DNA of 64,000 nt from Methylotuvimicrobium buryatense 5G (lineage in GTDB: Bacteria; Pseudomonadota; Gammaproteobacteria; Methylococcales; Methylomonadaceae). The DNA lies in assembly GCF_000341735.1 (NCBI RefSeq), contig NZ_KB455575.1, positions 4,565,781-4,629,780 on the forward strand, in the 5' to 3' direction. Positions 42,399-52,404 of the stretch are shown piece after piece (position 1 is the first letter of the stretch; each line of letters opens with the position of its first letter). The notes under the pieces are model-generated. The model was not told the DNA's origin and searched no databases. It saw only the letters and a list, made by a program, of their open reading frames with translations. The translations under genes and the position numbers were made by a program.

Positions 42399-43403
42399 GT
42401 GTTGAATCCAGGCAATGCCGATGTCTATACCGATTTTTCAGGTTTGTCCCGGTTACGAAATCAGGCTAAACAAGAAAAGCCGGGGGCGATCAACGAGGTC
42501 GCCAAACAATTCGAATCGTTATTTTTAAACATGGTATTGAAAAGTATGCGTGAGGCTAAATTAGCCGACAGCATGCTCGATAACGATCAGAGCGAATTTT
42601 ATCGGGAAATGTACGATCAACAATTGGCCGTACATTTATCAGGCAAACCGGGCGTCGGTCTAGCCGATTTAATCGTTAAGCAATTAGGCGGCGAAAAAAC
42701 CGGCGAAACCGAACGAATGACGCTTGACGATTATTTGAACAATCCGTTACAGCGATTTCCACCCGCAAATAAGGCTAAGAAGGATGCGTCGGATTTGATG
42801 CCGATTTCGTCCGGAGTCAAATCAAGGCTAATAAAAAACAGCAATCGGCCGATACAATCATTAGAGTCAAAATCCATCGGCAGCGAAGAGATAAAATCAC
42901 AGGAGCCAATTCGAACAACAAGGCAATTTGTAAAACGTTTGCATGGTCATGCCGAGAAAGCCGCCGCCGAATTAGGTGTCGAACCTAAGGTGCTGCTGGC
43001 GCAAGCTGCCTTGGAAACCGGATGGGGCAGGTCGGTGATCAAACACAAGGACGGCAGCAGCAGTTTTAATTTGTTTAATATCAAGGCGGGATCTTCTTGG
43101 ACGGGCAAGCGGACGAATGTTGCCACATTGGAATACGAAAAAGGTATTCCTCAAAAACAAATGGCCGGGTTTAGATCTTATGATTCTTATCAGGAAAGTT
43201 TCGACGACTATGTCCGGTTAGTGAAAAACAGCCCTCGTTACAGTCAAGCATTAAAGCATGCAGACAATCCGGGGCGCTACATGCAGGAGTTGCAAAAAGC
43301 CGGTTATGCGACCGACCCGCATTATGCGGATAAGGTGATGAGAATTTATCACAGCGACGATGTGGCGAGTTATCAACCGAATGTCGTTGTGGCGATGCAA
43401 TAG
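42399..43403 (+). CDS. flgJ: Flagellar rod assembly protein/muramidase FlgJ
   Basis: 334 residues from GTG 42399, preceded by GGAGGTG. The N-terminal rod-capping domain (INEVAKQFESLFLNMVLKSM) is followed by a C-terminal glucosaminidase domain (LAQAALETGWGRSVIKHKDG, with its catalytic Glu). It scaffolds rod assembly and cuts peptidoglycan. Full-length, unlike the short FlgJ of some bacteria. Confidence 0.95.
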   Translation: MLNPGNADVYTDFSGLSRLRNQAKQEKPGAINEVAKQFESLFLNMVLKSMREAKLADSMLDNDQSEFYREMYDQQLAVHLSGKPGVGLADLIVKQLGGEKTGETERMTLDDYLNNPLQRFPPANKAKKDASDLMPISSGVKSRLIKNSNRPIQSLESKSIGSEEIKSQEPIRTTRQFVKRLHGHAEKAAAELGVEPKVLLAQAALETGWGRSVIKHKDGSSSFNLFNIKAGSSWTGKRTNVATLEYEKGIPQKQMAGFRSYDSYQESFDDYVRLVKNSPRYSQALKHADNPGRYMQELQKAGYATDPHYADKVMRIYHSDDVASYQPNVVVAMQ

Positions 43404-43430
43404 TAGAGAATAATTTAGCAGGGCAATAAG

Positions 43431-45077
43431 ATGAGTGGAATATTAGGCACGGCAATTTCAGGGCTTATGGCTTTTCAACGCTCGCTGGACACGACCAGTC
43501 ACAATATTGCCAATGTCAATACCGAAGGCTACAGCCGGCAGCGTGTCGAATTGGCAGCAAAGCCCGCGCAATTTATCGGCTCCGGCTATATGGGCGCAGG
43601 CGTACAGGTTACCGATATTACCCGAAGTTACGATCAGTTCATCAGCGGGCAATTACGTTCCAGTGCCTCGGCTTTCGGTGAAGCGGATAAGTTGCAATCG
43701 ATGGCTAGGCAAGTCGATTTTATTGTTGCGAACGATGAAACAGGTCTTGCGTTTTCATTAAGCGGGTTTTTTAAATCCGTGAATGATGTTGCAGGCGATC
43801 CGACATCGATTCCGGCCCGGCAAGTCATGCTTGGGGAAGCGGATTCTCTAGCGAACCACTTCAATATGATGGCGGGGCAATTGGATTCGTTGCGTAATCA
43901 AGTCAATGTCGATATGCAATCGATGGTCAATGAGATTAACTTGTTGGCCTCGGGTATTGCCGATTTAAACAAACGCATCGCTTCCGATATAGGGCAGTCT
44001 TCCGGCAGTAAAATGCCGAACGATTTGCTCGATGGCCGAGATCTAATGTTACAAAAATTGTCAACATTAACCAATGTTTCGGTGCTCGATCAGCAAGACG
44101 GTTCGGTTAGCGTATTCATCGGGCAGGGGCAATCGCTTGTATTGGGAATGAATGCATCGACCGTAAGTTTGAAGCCCTCCAATAGCGAGCCTGAACGCCA
44201 ACAAGTACTTATCGGAGATCAAAATGTCTCGAAGTTCATTACCGGCGGACAATTGGCCGGAGTGATGCGTTTTCGCGATGAAATACTCAATCCCGCTCAA
44301 CAGCAATTAGGCTTAGTTGCGGCTGGATTGAGCGTACGATTCAATGATCTGCATAAAGAAGGCTCCGATTTGAATGGCGATGACGGGCTGGACCTATTTT
44401 CGATGGGCAACCCGGAAATTGCTGTGATAGGAGATGATACTTTTCCCGGAGGCGGTGCCGTCAGCGCGGTTTTCGATCCCGCAACGATTAATCAATTGAA
44501 AGCCAGCGATTATCGTCTCGACTATATCGGCGGGAGCTATAGTTTGACGCGCTTGAGCGATAACGTGAATATTCCGATTTCGGGTACTTTTCCCGAGACG
44601 GTCGGCGGTATCGACATTGATGTGACGACAGCCCCAACCGGCGATGCCAGCTTTTTGATCCGGCCGACGTATAATGCGGCTAAAAATATCAAAACTGAAA
44701 TAAAAGATCCCGCTTTGATCGCGGCGGCCGAGCAAGTGCCTCCAGGTGGAACGGCGTTGCCGGGCGACAATCGCAATGCATTGAAATTGGCGGATTTGGA
44801 ATCGGGGGCGTTCATGACCGGCGGCCGGTCGTTGACTCAGACTTACGGTCAACTGGTATCGCAAATCGGTGTTGCGGCTCATTCGGCTAACGTGAGCCGG
44901 TCGGCTCAGGAAATATTATTCAACAGAGCCAGTCAAGCGAGAGAAAACCTTGCCGGTGTCAATCTCGATGAAGAAGCGGCTAATCTCATCAAGTATCAAA
45001 ATTCTTATCAAGCTGCGGCGCAAGCCGTTAATGTTGCGCGCACGGTATTCGACACCATGCTGAACGCGTTCAGGTAA
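43431..45077 (+). CDS. flgK: Flagellar hook-associated protein 1 FlgK
   Basis: 548 residues with the N-terminal block ISGLMAFQRSLDTTSHNIAN and C-terminal GVNLDEEAANLIKYQNSYQA. It joins hook to filament and is escorted by FlgN. It is followed closely by flgL. Confidence 0.95.
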   Translation: MSGILGTAISGLMAFQRSLDTTSHNIANVNTEGYSRQRVELAAKPAQFIGSGYMGAGVQVTDITRSYDQFISGQLRSSASAFGEADKLQSMARQVDFIVANDETGLAFSLSGFFKSVNDVAGDPTSIPARQVMLGEADSLANHFNMMAGQLDSLRNQVNVDMQSMVNEINLLASGIADLNKRIASDIGQSSGSKMPNDLLDGRDLMLQKLSTLTNVSVLDQQDGSVSVFIGQGQSLVLGMNASTVSLKPSNSEPERQQVLIGDQNVSKFITGGQLAGVMRFRDEILNPAQQQLGLVAAGLSVRFNDLHKEGSDLNGDDGLDLFSMGNPEIAVIGDDTFPGGGAVSAVFDPATINQLKASDYRLDYIGGSYSLTRLSDNVNIPISGTFPETVGGIDIDVTTAPTGDASFLIRPTYNAAKNIKTEIKDPALIAAAEQVPPGGTALPGDNRNALKLADLESGAFMTGGRSLTQTYGQLVSQIGVAAHSANVSRSAQEILFNRASQARENLAGVNLDEEAANLIKYQNSYQAAAQAVNVARTVFDTMLNAFR

Positions 45078-45090
45078 CAGAGGATTAGTC

Positions 45091-45999
45091 ATGCGAGTTT
45101 CAACAGCGTTTTCCCATCAGTTAAGTCTTAACTCAATGCTTAAACAGAGTGCGCAGCTCAATCAAACCCAGTTGAAGTTATCGTCGGGCAAGAAGATTCT
45201 GACGCCATCGGAAGACCCCGTTGCGGCGGTCAGAATTTTGGATTTTAAACAACGTATCGAACAAACCGAGCAATATCAACGTAATATCGATACGGCGCGG
45301 CAAAGACTTTCGCTGGAAGAAGTGACGCTGCAAACCGTTACCGATGTGGTTTTTTCGATTCGAGACCTCGTCTTGCAAGGCTTGAACGATATCAATAGCC
45401 CCTCTGAACGGCTGGCGATTGCCGATGCGTTGGATGGGTTGAACGAACAGCTAATGGGTTTGGCGAATACCAAAAATTCCAATGGCGAATATTTATTTGC
45501 AGGATTGGCCTCGCTTGAGGCACCGTTTAAGGATATCGATGCCGCGACTGATCCGCCTTTTTATGAATATGTCGGGGACAATACCCGGCGTTTTGTGAAG
45601 ATCGGCGATGCAAGGCAGATTAGCGACGGCGATGACGGTGCGAGCGTGTTCGGCCCCTCTACACCCGGCGGAGTCGACAATATGCTCGATGTTGTTCGGA
45701 AGTTGTCGGATGAGTTTAAAAATAATAATCCGCAATCGGCGACTCTGGGTGAGCTGGATGTTGCCATGGATAGAGTTGCATCGATTCACTCCTCGGTCGG
45801 TACTCGGTTAAACGCGCTAGATCGTCAAGAAATATACAATGAAGATATTTTATTGAACATGAAAACAGTATTGTCGGAAACGGAAGACCTCGATTGGGCC
45901 GAAGCCATCAGCCGGTTCAATTTACAGACAATATCGTTACAAGCGGCTCAACAAACGTTTACCACAGTACAGCGACTCTCTTTATTCAATTACTTATAG
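45091..45999 (+). CDS. flgL: Flagellar hook-associated protein 3 FlgL
   Basis: 302 residues, flagellin-like at both ends (MRVSTAFSHQLSLNSMLKQS and LQAAQQTFTTVQRLSLFNYL). It is the second junction protein and the last gene of the flg block. A palindromic miniature element begins 30 bases after its stop and may act as the transcript end. Confidence 0.95.
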   Translation: MRVSTAFSHQLSLNSMLKQSAQLNQTQLKLSSGKKILTPSEDPVAAVRILDFKQRIEQTEQYQRNIDTARQRLSLEEVTLQTVTDVVFSIRDLVLQGLNDINSPSERLAIADALDGLNEQLMGLANTKNSNGEYLFAGLASLEAPFKDIDAATDPPFYEYVGDNTRRFVKIGDARQISDGDDGASVFGPSTPGGVDNMLDVVRKLSDEFKNNNPQSATLGELDVAMDRVASIHSSVGTRLNALDRQEIYNEDILLNMKTVLSETEDLDWAEAISRFNLQTISLQAAQQTFTTVQRLSLFNYL

Positions 46000-46330
46000 C
46001 TTACAGACGAAGTCCAAACTCAGTTATTCTAAAAAGAGCAGTTGAGAGCCTCAAACTACCGTTCGCCCTGAGCCCTTCGGCTGCGCTCAGGAGAGCCCCG
46101 TCGAAGGGTGAATGGTAGTTTGAGGCTCCACCAAGACGGTGAAAGTGTTGTAGACCCTTCATGCTTCGACTTAGCTCAGCACGAACGGTCTACAACACAT
46201 GTCAACTGCTCTTTGTTAGGGTTATACATATCGCTTTAATGCGTTTGCCCTGTATCTTGAGCCTCCAAAAGAGACAGTGATCTGCGCGTATGGGATAATC
46301 CGCTTGTTTATTTAGCATAGTAAGGATTTC
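46000..46330. other. Intergenic region with family H element
   Basis: Filled mainly by the 190-bp palindromic element (46029-46218). The remaining 110 bases before the PepSY gene are AT-rich promoter-like sequence. Confidence 0.6.
46029..46218. repeat. Family H palindromic miniature element, empty copy
   Basis: Ends CTAAAAAGAGCAGTTG and CAACTGCTCTTTGTTAG. It has an inner stem GAGCCTCAAACTACCGTTCG / GGTAGTTTGAGGC and the segment GTAGACCCTTCATGCTTCG. The loop CCCTGAGCCCTTCGG is the undisturbed version of the site where the IS110 copy sits at 6646. Confidence 0.8.
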
Positions 46331-47659
46331 ATGCGGCGATTTATTCAACGTATGCCAGGACGAAATACCTGGCTGATTCTGCACCTTTACTTGGCGCTGG
46401 GCTTAGGTTTTTTATTTGTACTGATCGGCCTGACCGGCAGTCTTAGCGTTTATCGCGAGGAATTGGATGGTTTGTTGAATCCAAGTCTCAAGGTAGACAA
46501 CCAATCCGGCAATTATTTGCCGCTCGATCGCATCATGGCTTCGGTCAAGGCGGTCCATCCGGCAAGGCATGGTCCATGGACATTGGAAATGCCGCAAACG
46601 CCGAGCGGCATGGTAACCGCTTGGTATGAAAAACCGCATGAGACGACCGGCGAACTCTACGCGCCGTTGATGGTTTCGGTCAATCCTTATACCGGGGAGG
46701 TCGTTGCCAGTCGGTTTTGGGGTAGTACGCTAACGACTTGGCTGCTTGATCTACACACGCAACTTCGGCTGGATCGAAGCGGTTGGCGAATGGTCGGTTA
46801 TCTCGGCTTGTTGTTCGGCGTTTCGATTCTAACCGGAATCTATTTATGGTGGCCGGGCAAAGGGCGATTTTTGCAAGCCTTCAAGATTCGTTATCATTCC
46901 GGTATCGTTCGTTTGGCATTTGATCTGCACCGGATGATTGGCTTGGTCGGTGCGTTATTGTTGCCAACATTGATCGTCACCGGACTCCATTTGAGTTTTC
47001 CTTCCGTGTTGGAAAGTTTGACCGGTGCGGATAATTTGGGACACGGCGATCAAGGTCCGCCGATACGAAGTACCGCCGTTCCGAATGACAGGCCGGTTAC
47101 GATGGAAGAGGCTGTGTTATTGGCCCGCGGTCCGTTTCCGAAAGCTAAACTCAGACGCATCACGACCCCGGCAGGTGCGTCCGGCATCTATCGTGTCGAT
47201 TTGCGCCAAAACGAAGAAATCAATCGAAAGCATCCGTTTACGACCGTTTGGGTGGACCGCTGGAGCGGCCATATCAAGGCGGCGCGCGATCCTTATAGTT
47301 TTACGTCCGGTCAAGCTTTGACTATTGCTATCTGGCCGATTCATACCGGCGAAGCGTTGGGTCCTTGGGGCAGGTTTTTATGGTTTATAGTCGGGTGGCT
47401 TCCGCTGATACTTTATGTCAGCGGGTTGATGATTTGGTTGCGAAGGAAGGGCTGGCTTAAGGACAGGCCGGTGAACGTGCCGAATTTACGCCCTTTGCTG
47501 TCTTATGCGCTAACAATAGGGCAACGCATCGGCTTGGAGGGGATGCGTTGGGCCGGTTTATTGGTACGTTATATCGAGCGAAACGAACCTCATCTTAGAG
47601 TAAAGGCACAAAAGTTATGGCGGCGCTGCCTTGAGTTTGCATCCGGGTTATCGAAATAA
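46331..47659 (+). CDS. PepSY-associated transmembrane protein
   Basis: 442 residues with four or five membrane segments: an N-terminal one (LYLALGLGFLFVLIGLTGSL), one near LGLLFGVSILTGIYLWW, one near ALLLPTLIVTGLHLSF and one near LWFIVGWLPLILYVSGLMIW. Periplasmic loops have PepSY-like sequence (TMEEAVLLARGPFP). Conserved His residues in or near the membrane (HLYLA, LHTQLRLD, DLHRMIG) suggest heme binding, as in PiuB/FhuF-associated ferric reductases. The likely role is electron transfer for iron or siderophore reduction, with moderate confidence. It stands alone between repeats. Confidence 0.8.
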   Translation: MRRFIQRMPGRNTWLILHLYLALGLGFLFVLIGLTGSLSVYREELDGLLNPSLKVDNQSGNYLPLDRIMASVKAVHPARHGPWTLEMPQTPSGMVTAWYEKPHETTGELYAPLMVSVNPYTGEVVASRFWGSTLTTWLLDLHTQLRLDRSGWRMVGYLGLLFGVSILTGIYLWWPGKGRFLQAFKIRYHSGIVRLAFDLHRMIGLVGALLLPTLIVTGLHLSFPSVLESLTGADNLGHGDQGPPIRSTAVPNDRPVTMEEAVLLARGPFPKAKLRRITTPAGASGIYRVDLRQNEEINRKHPFTTVWVDRWSGHIKAARDPYSFTSGQALTIAIWPIHTGEALGPWGRFLWFIVGWLPLILYVSGLMIWLRRKGWLKDRPVNVPNLRPLLSYALTIGQRIGLEGMRWAGLLVRYIERNEPHLRVKAQKLWRRCLEFASGLSK

Positions 47660-47690
47660 ATAATCTTAGCCCGGAATAAAAGAATCATTC

Positions 47691-47852
47691 TATACCCTTT
47701 GCTGGTCAAATTTCGGCGCCGGGGTGTCCGTCAAAGGACGCCGTGAATACGTCCATGTAGGCTCTGTGACAGCATCCCTGCTGTCAAAGCTTTTGCCGAA
47801 AACCCCGGCACCTCCATGCGTCAATGCCGAAATTTAAAGTGCGATGGGTATA
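47691..47852. repeat. Family A palindromic repeat, full copy
   Basis: Starts TATACCCTTTGCTGGTCAAA and ends GCGATGGGTATA. It has the core CAAAGGACGCCGTGAATACG and the stem GTGACAGCATCCCTGCTGTC. It is the best-preserved copy and can serve as a reference for the family. Confidence 0.85.
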
Positions 47853-47891
47853 ATGTTCATGAAGGCCCGGCAAATGAAATTGTGCGGCGTG

Positions 47892-48001
47892 GGGAGGGTG
47901 CGGTCACTCGCTCGACAGGACGCCGTGAATACGTCCATGTAGGCTCGACGGCGGCTGTCCCTGCCGCCGACGCCTGTCGATCGAGCAACCGCACCCTCTC
48001 C
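47892..48001. repeat. Family C palindromic repeat, copy 2
   Basis: The left end GGAGGGTGCGGTCACTCGCT pairs with AACCGCACCCTC at the right. The core GACAGGACGCCGTGAATACG and stem GACGGCGGCTGTCCCTGCCG are the family C marks. It shares the central CGCCGTGAATACGTCCATG with family A, so the two families are related. Confidence 0.78.
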
Positions 48002-48098
48002 GGAACCGGCATTGCCAGAACGGAGTTTTGCATATCGAAAAATTAGATAATGAATCCAAATTTACGATCTTTCACAGTAAAATCGGTAGTTTAGCCAT

Positions 48099-48180
48099 GT
48101 AGCCCGTATGCAGCGTAGCGAAATACGGGAGTGGCGTGGCTCCGAGCTTCCCGGATTGCGCTACGCTCCATCCGGGCTAC
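48099..48180. repeat. Family F palindrome (GTAGCCCG ... CGGGCTAC)
   Basis: GTAGCCCGTATGCAGCGTAG and CTACGCTCCATCCGGGCTAC are near-inverted repeats. Similar palindromes are widespread in gammaproteobacterial intergenic DNA. Confidence 0.7.
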
Positions 48181-48223
48181 GCGGCTTCATATTCTTCATG
48201 GTGAAATGCTTTTTCTAAGATCA

Positions 48224-48691
48224 ATGGAAAAACCCTCGTTTAATAATCACTTTTTAGCAGAACATGCCGCCTTATTGGGCGACAGTTATAATCGCTTGCT
48301 CGGTAAACCGCTGATTAACGGCATTTGCGGGAGTCAGGAATTTGCCGAAGCTTTGTTTCATGCGCCATTCGCCGTGGTTTCGCACGACACCGCCGACGAC
48401 CCCGTGTTTAATTATGCGAATGCTCAGGCATTGACCTTATTCGAAATGAATTGGGATGAATTTACTCGGACGCCGTCCAGGCTATCCGCGGAACCGGTCA
48501 ATCGGCAAGAACGAAGTCGTTTGTTGAAGAAGGTTACTGAACAGGGCTATATCGATCATTATCAAGGCGTGCGTATTTCGAGTACCGGAACCCGTTTCAT
48601 GATCGAAAATGCCGTGGTTTGGAATCTGATCGATCGACACGGAAACTATAAAGGCCAGGCCGCCTGCTTCAGCGATTGGTGCTTTTTATAA
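48224..48691 (+). CDS. MEKHLA-domain (PAS-like) protein
   Basis: 155 residues from ATG 48224. The longer frame from 48131 is rejected because its front lies in the family F palindrome. It begins MEKPSFNNHFLAEHAALLGD and has the PAS-like middle VVSHDTADDPVFNYANAQAL and the C-terminal block ENAVVWNLIDRHGNYKGQAA of MEKHLA proteins. These are small stand-alone PAS-like proteins of unknown signal. It converges on acyP. Confidence 0.87.
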   Translation: MEKPSFNNHFLAEHAALLGDSYNRLLGKPLINGICGSQEFAEALFHAPFAVVSHDTADDPVFNYANAQALTLFEMNWDEFTRTPSRLSAEPVNRQERSRLLKKVTEQGYIDHYQGVRISSTGTRFMIENAVVWNLIDRHGNYKGQAACFSDWCFL

Positions 48692-48701
48692 AGTATACTT
48701 T

Positions 48702-48974
48702 TCACCGAATCTCAAAGCCGGCCGGAATATCGATGCCTGTCAGTTCTTCGGTTTCGATGTGATCGACCCGGGCCGTGATCGGTCCTTTATGACACCATCG
48801 TATCAACTTTTCCACCGCTTCCTTGGGGCCGGCCGCGACCACTTCGACCCGGCCGTCCTGCAGGTTTTTCGCGAATCCGGACAGTTGATGTTTCCGTGCT
48901 TCCTTTTGCGTGAAGGCGCGGAAGTAAACGCCTTGCACTCGGCCCGATACGAGTATTCTGACTTGTTTGGTCAT
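48702..48974 (-). CDS. acyP: Acylphosphatase
   Basis: 90 residues. The signature VSGRVQGVYFRAFTQKEA carries the catalytic Arg, and GFAKNLQDGRVEVVA carries the Asn. It hydrolyses acyl phosphates such as carbamoyl or acetyl phosphate. Its ATG overlaps the rlmKL stop by 4 bases, so it is co-translated. Confidence 0.95.
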   Translation of the reverse strand: MTKQVRILVSGRVQGVYFRAFTQKEARKHQLSGFAKNLQDGRVEVVAAGPKEAVEKLIRWCHKGPITARVDHIETEELTGIDIPAGFEIR

Positions 48975-51163
48975 TCGCTAATCCTCCAGCAATAATGAAT
49001 CTTGGGATTTCGGGCAAAATCTTCCGGAATCGTCGCCGCCGTGATGTCTTCGATCACTAACTCCGATAGGGCCTCGGTGTCGAGTTTAAAGCGCCTGAAA
49101 TTGGTCGAGAAATACAGCACGCCGCCGGGCGCCAGCAAGGCCGCCGCGTTTTCGATCAATTCGACATGGTCGTTTTGAATATCGAATACGTCGTCCATGC
49201 GCTTGGAGTTGGAAAACGTCGGCGGGTCCAAAAAGATCAGGTCGTATTGACGGGCATAAGGCTGTTTGGCTTCATCGGCCAGCCATTCCAAACAATCGGC
49301 GCGGATGAATTCGTGATCGCCGCCGGCTACATTCAAGGCCAGATTCTGCTCTGCCCAGTCCAGATAAGTTTTCGACATATCGACCGTGGTGGTCGATTTT
49401 GCGCCGCCGACAGCAGCATGCACCGTCGCGCTGCCGGTATAGGCGAACAGATTCAGAAAACGCTTGCCCTGGGCTTCCTGTTGAATACGCAGCCGCATCG
49501 GGCGATGATCGAGAAACACGCCGGTATCGAGATAATCGGCAAAATTGACGCGCAATTTGCAGCCGCCTTCTTCGATGACATGGAATTCGTTGTTGTGGCC
49601 TTGTTTTTCGTATTGATCGCTGCTTTTTTGCTTGCGCCGTATTTTCAGAAAGGCCTGTTCTTTCGGAATGCCGAATAAGTCCGGAATTTCCGCCAAGACC
49701 CCGGCCAAGCGTTGGTCGGCTTTGTCCGGGTCTATCGATTTCGGCGGTTCGTATTCCTGCACGATGATCCAGGTTTTATCGCCCCGGTACAGATCGACCG
49801 CGACCGCATATTCTGGCAGGTCGGCATCGTAAACCCGGTAACAATCGATTTGGTTTTGCTTGGCCCACTTGCTCAGTTTTTTCAGATTCTTCCTGACGCG
49901 GTTGGCGAACATTTCAGCACCGGTATCGCCGCTGCCGGTCACGCTTTCCGCAATTTGCGCGAGGCGTTCGTCGCGGTTTTTAGGCTTCGGAATAAAAAAG
50001 GCCGCATCGGCTATCGTCATGCGCAGCAATTTGCATTCGAGAGCGCCATTATAAAGCGTGATCGGTTTTTGCGAACGAATCCCGAGGCGGAATCCGAGTT
50101 CGGGATCGCTGACGATCAGCGCGGCTTGCCAGCCGGAAAATTCGGCTTTCAGCGTGTCACCGAACTTTTGATAAAGCTCGGCGGTTTCTTCCGCGTCGCC
50201 TAGGCGTTCTCCGTAAGGAGGATTACAGACCAAAAGGCCTTTCGGCCAGCCGGCGGCAGGCCGCGCATCGGCGATATCGCGCCGTTCCAGATGAATCTTG
50301 CCGTTGAATCCGGCTCGCTCGATGTGTAGCGCCGCCGCATTCAGGCTATGTCGGCTTTGGTCGAAGCCGACGATCATCGGCAATGTTTTCAGTCCGTCGG
50401 ATTTACGTCGTTCGGCTTCGTCGATCAGATTTTGCCAAAGTTCGGGGTCATGCTTTTTCCAGCCGCTGAAACCGTAATGTTTGCGCAATAATCCCGGTGC
50501 GATATCGGCGGCGATCATCGCGCCTTCGACCAAAAGCGTGCCGGAACCGCACATCGGATCGAGCAGAGAGCCGTTTTGTTTGGCGATCGCGGGCCATCCC
50601 GAGCGGATCAGAATCGCCGCAGCCAAATTTTCCTTGATCGGCGCCTTGATGTTGATATCGCGATAACCGCGTTTATGCAAGCTTTCGCCGGACAGGTCGA
50701 TGCTTAATTGCGCCTTTTCGCCGTGCAGATAAACATTGACGCGTAGCGACGGTTGTTCGGTGTCGATCGAAGGACGTTTGTTGAATTTCGCTCGCATTTG
50801 ATCGACGATCGCGTCCTTGACCTTGAGCGCGCCGAAATGAGTATTGTTGATCGCTTTCGAGTTTTTCGCGCTGAACGTGACCGCGATCGAATCGTCCGGC
50901 TTTAGGTGTTCGAACCAGTTGATTTTCTTGACGCCGCGATACAGGTCGTCCTGGCTGTTGACATCGAAAGTGCTCAGCACCAGTAAGACTCGGTTGGCGA
51001 CGCGCGACCATAGGCATACCCGGTAGGCGGTTTCAAGCGTGCCTTCGAACGCGACGCCGGCAACGGTTTGTTTGATATGATTTGCGCCCAGCATGGACAG
51101 TTCGTCGGCAAGCAGTTGTTCCAAGGCTTTCGGGGATGTCGCGAACAGTGAAAATGAGGTCAT
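48971..51163 (-). CDS. rlmL: 23S rRNA (guanine-N2 and N7) methyltransferase RlmKL
   Basis: 730 residues from ATG 51163 (MTSFSLFATSPKALEQLLAD); the longer frame from 51253 has an unlikely front. A THUMP domain is followed by the RlmL methyltransferase domain (LLDPMCGSGTLLVEGAMIAA, NPPYGERLG) and the C-terminal RlmK domain (RFLNLFAYTGSATVHAAVGG, FLDPPTF). It methylates G2445 and G2069 of 23S rRNA. The two-domain fusion is as in E. coli. Confidence 0.95.
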   Translation of the reverse strand: MTSFSLFATSPKALEQLLADELSMLGANHIKQTVAGVAFEGTLETAYRVCLWSRVANRVLLVLSTFDVNSQDDLYRGVKKINWFEHLKPDDSIAVTFSAKNSKAINNTHFGALKVKDAIVDQMRAKFNKRPSIDTEQPSLRVNVYLHGEKAQLSIDLSGESLHKRGYRDINIKAPIKENLAAAILIRSGWPAIAKQNGSLLDPMCGSGTLLVEGAMIAADIAPGLLRKHYGFSGWKKHDPELWQNLIDEAERRKSDGLKTLPMIVGFDQSRHSLNAAALHIERAGFNGKIHLERRDIADARPAAGWPKGLLVCNPPYGERLGDAEETAELYQKFGDTLKAEFSGWQAALIVSDPELGFRLGIRSQKPITLYNGALECKLLRMTIADAAFFIPKPKNRDERLAQIAESVTGSGDTGAEMFANRVRKNLKKLSKWAKQNQIDCYRVYDADLPEYAVAVDLYRGDKTWIIVQEYEPPKSIDPDKADQRLAGVLAEIPDLFGIPKEQAFLKIRRKQKSSDQYEKQGHNNEFHVIEEGGCKLRVNFADYLDTGVFLDHRPMRLRIQQEAQGKRFLNLFAYTGSATVHAAVGGAKSTTTVDMSKTYLDWAEQNLALNVAGGDHEFIRADCLEWLADEAKQPYARQYDLIFLDPPTFSNSKRMDDVFDIQNDHVELIENAAALLAPGGVLYFSTNFRRFKLDTEALSELVIEDITAATIPEDFARNPKIHYCWRISE

Positions 51164-51418
51164 TATGAAGTAAGTTCCGTATGGGTTCGCACGCGAAAAG
51201 TGAGAACTGGATAATAAAAAACATAGTTTGAGCGAGTGCGCCGAGTATTTCAATTACAAATGATGGGTTAAGACGACTAGAATAGCTTGAATAAACGTAA
51301 ATGATGCATGAATGTAAGTGGGTTTTTCCTCGTTCCCATCGCTACAGCGGGGGAATGCATAAAGTATGCGGCACTCAAGATCGAAAAATAACAATAAACT
51401 GAAGCGGGTTGATAAAAC

Positions 51419-52192
51419 ATGAAATCGGATAACCATTATAAACAACTAGGCTGCGCGGAATGTGCGGGCGGGGCCGGATTAGGTTTCGATTTCACGATGG
51501 CGTTTCAGCCCATCGTGAATACGACGACGCAGTCGATTTATGCTCATGAAGCCTTGGCGAGAGGTTTAAATAACGAGCCGGCAGGTAAGGTGTTCGAGCT
51601 GGTCAACGATGCAAATTGCTATCGATTCGACCAAAGTTGCCGCACAAAGGCGATTAAGTTGGCCTCGGAGTTGAATATGGATACTTTTTTGAGTATTAAT
51701 TTTATGCCGAATGCGGTTTATCGCCCCGAGTTGTGCATAAGAACAACATTGGAAGCAGCCAAAATCTATGGATTTCCGGTCGATCGCATTATTTTCGAAA
51801 TTACAGAAGGCGAGCAAGTTAAGGATCATGCGCATTTACTCGAAATCGTTCAGTATTATAAAGCGCAAGGTTTTAAAACCGCGATAGACGATTTCGGAGC
51901 CGGGTACTCCGGACTCAATTTATTAGCCGAAATCCAAACCGATATTATTAAACTGGATATGGCTTTGATTCGTCATATCGATCAAGACCGTAATCGGCAA
52001 GCCATAGTCAAAGCGATCTTGCAGCTATGCGGCGAGCTATCGATTATACCTCTTGCCGAAGGCATCGAAACTTATGAAGAGCTGAGTGTGCTGCAATCTT
52101 TTGGCTTGGAATTATTTCAAGGCTATTATTTCGCTAAGCCGGCATTTCAATCGTTGGCGGCTTTGACGCCGAATGCGTTTGCCGGCCGTTGA
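51419..52192 (+). CDS. EAL-domain protein with N-terminal CxxC motif
   Basis: 257 residues, a single EAL phosphodiesterase domain. It has HEALARG (EAL motif), SINFMPNAVY (Asn), FEITEGEQ (Glu) and IDDFGAGYSG with the paired Asp and Lys IKLDMALI, so it should be able to degrade cyclic di-GMP. The front LGCAECAGGAGLGFDFTMAF carries a Cys-x-x-Cys pair, perhaps for zinc or redox sensing. No other sensor domain is present. Confidence 0.9.
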   Translation: MKSDNHYKQLGCAECAGGAGLGFDFTMAFQPIVNTTTQSIYAHEALARGLNNEPAGKVFELVNDANCYRFDQSCRTKAIKLASELNMDTFLSINFMPNAVYRPELCIRTTLEAAKIYGFPVDRIIFEITEGEQVKDHAHLLEIVQYYKAQGFKTAIDDFGAGYSGLNLLAEIQTDIIKLDMALIRHIDQDRNRQAIVKAILQLCGELSIIPLAEGIETYEELSVLQSFGLELFQGYYFAKPAFQSLAALTPNAFAGR

Positions 52193-52404
52193 ACGCCAGG
52201 GAGAGCGGATCATAGCGTTTATATCGGAAAAATTTGCCAAATACTCTTCCGCCGAAATGTCGCGAGTAAAGGCTGGACTAAATTCGAGTCGCAAAATTAA
52301 CTTAACTAAGTGATAATCGCATATTTTTCGCGCCGTGCTTGGATTTTTGTCGTTTAAGAGATTAAGCCCGCCGTGTTGCATTCATTTAGTTAACGTGACG
52401 AACC

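Larger units (their letters stand above)
47660..48223. other. Intergenic repeat cluster, no gene
   Basis: 560 bases packed with a family A repeat (47691-47852), a family C repeat (47892-48001) and a common GTAGCCCG palindrome (48099-48180). No coding frame is supported. Confidence 0.65.
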
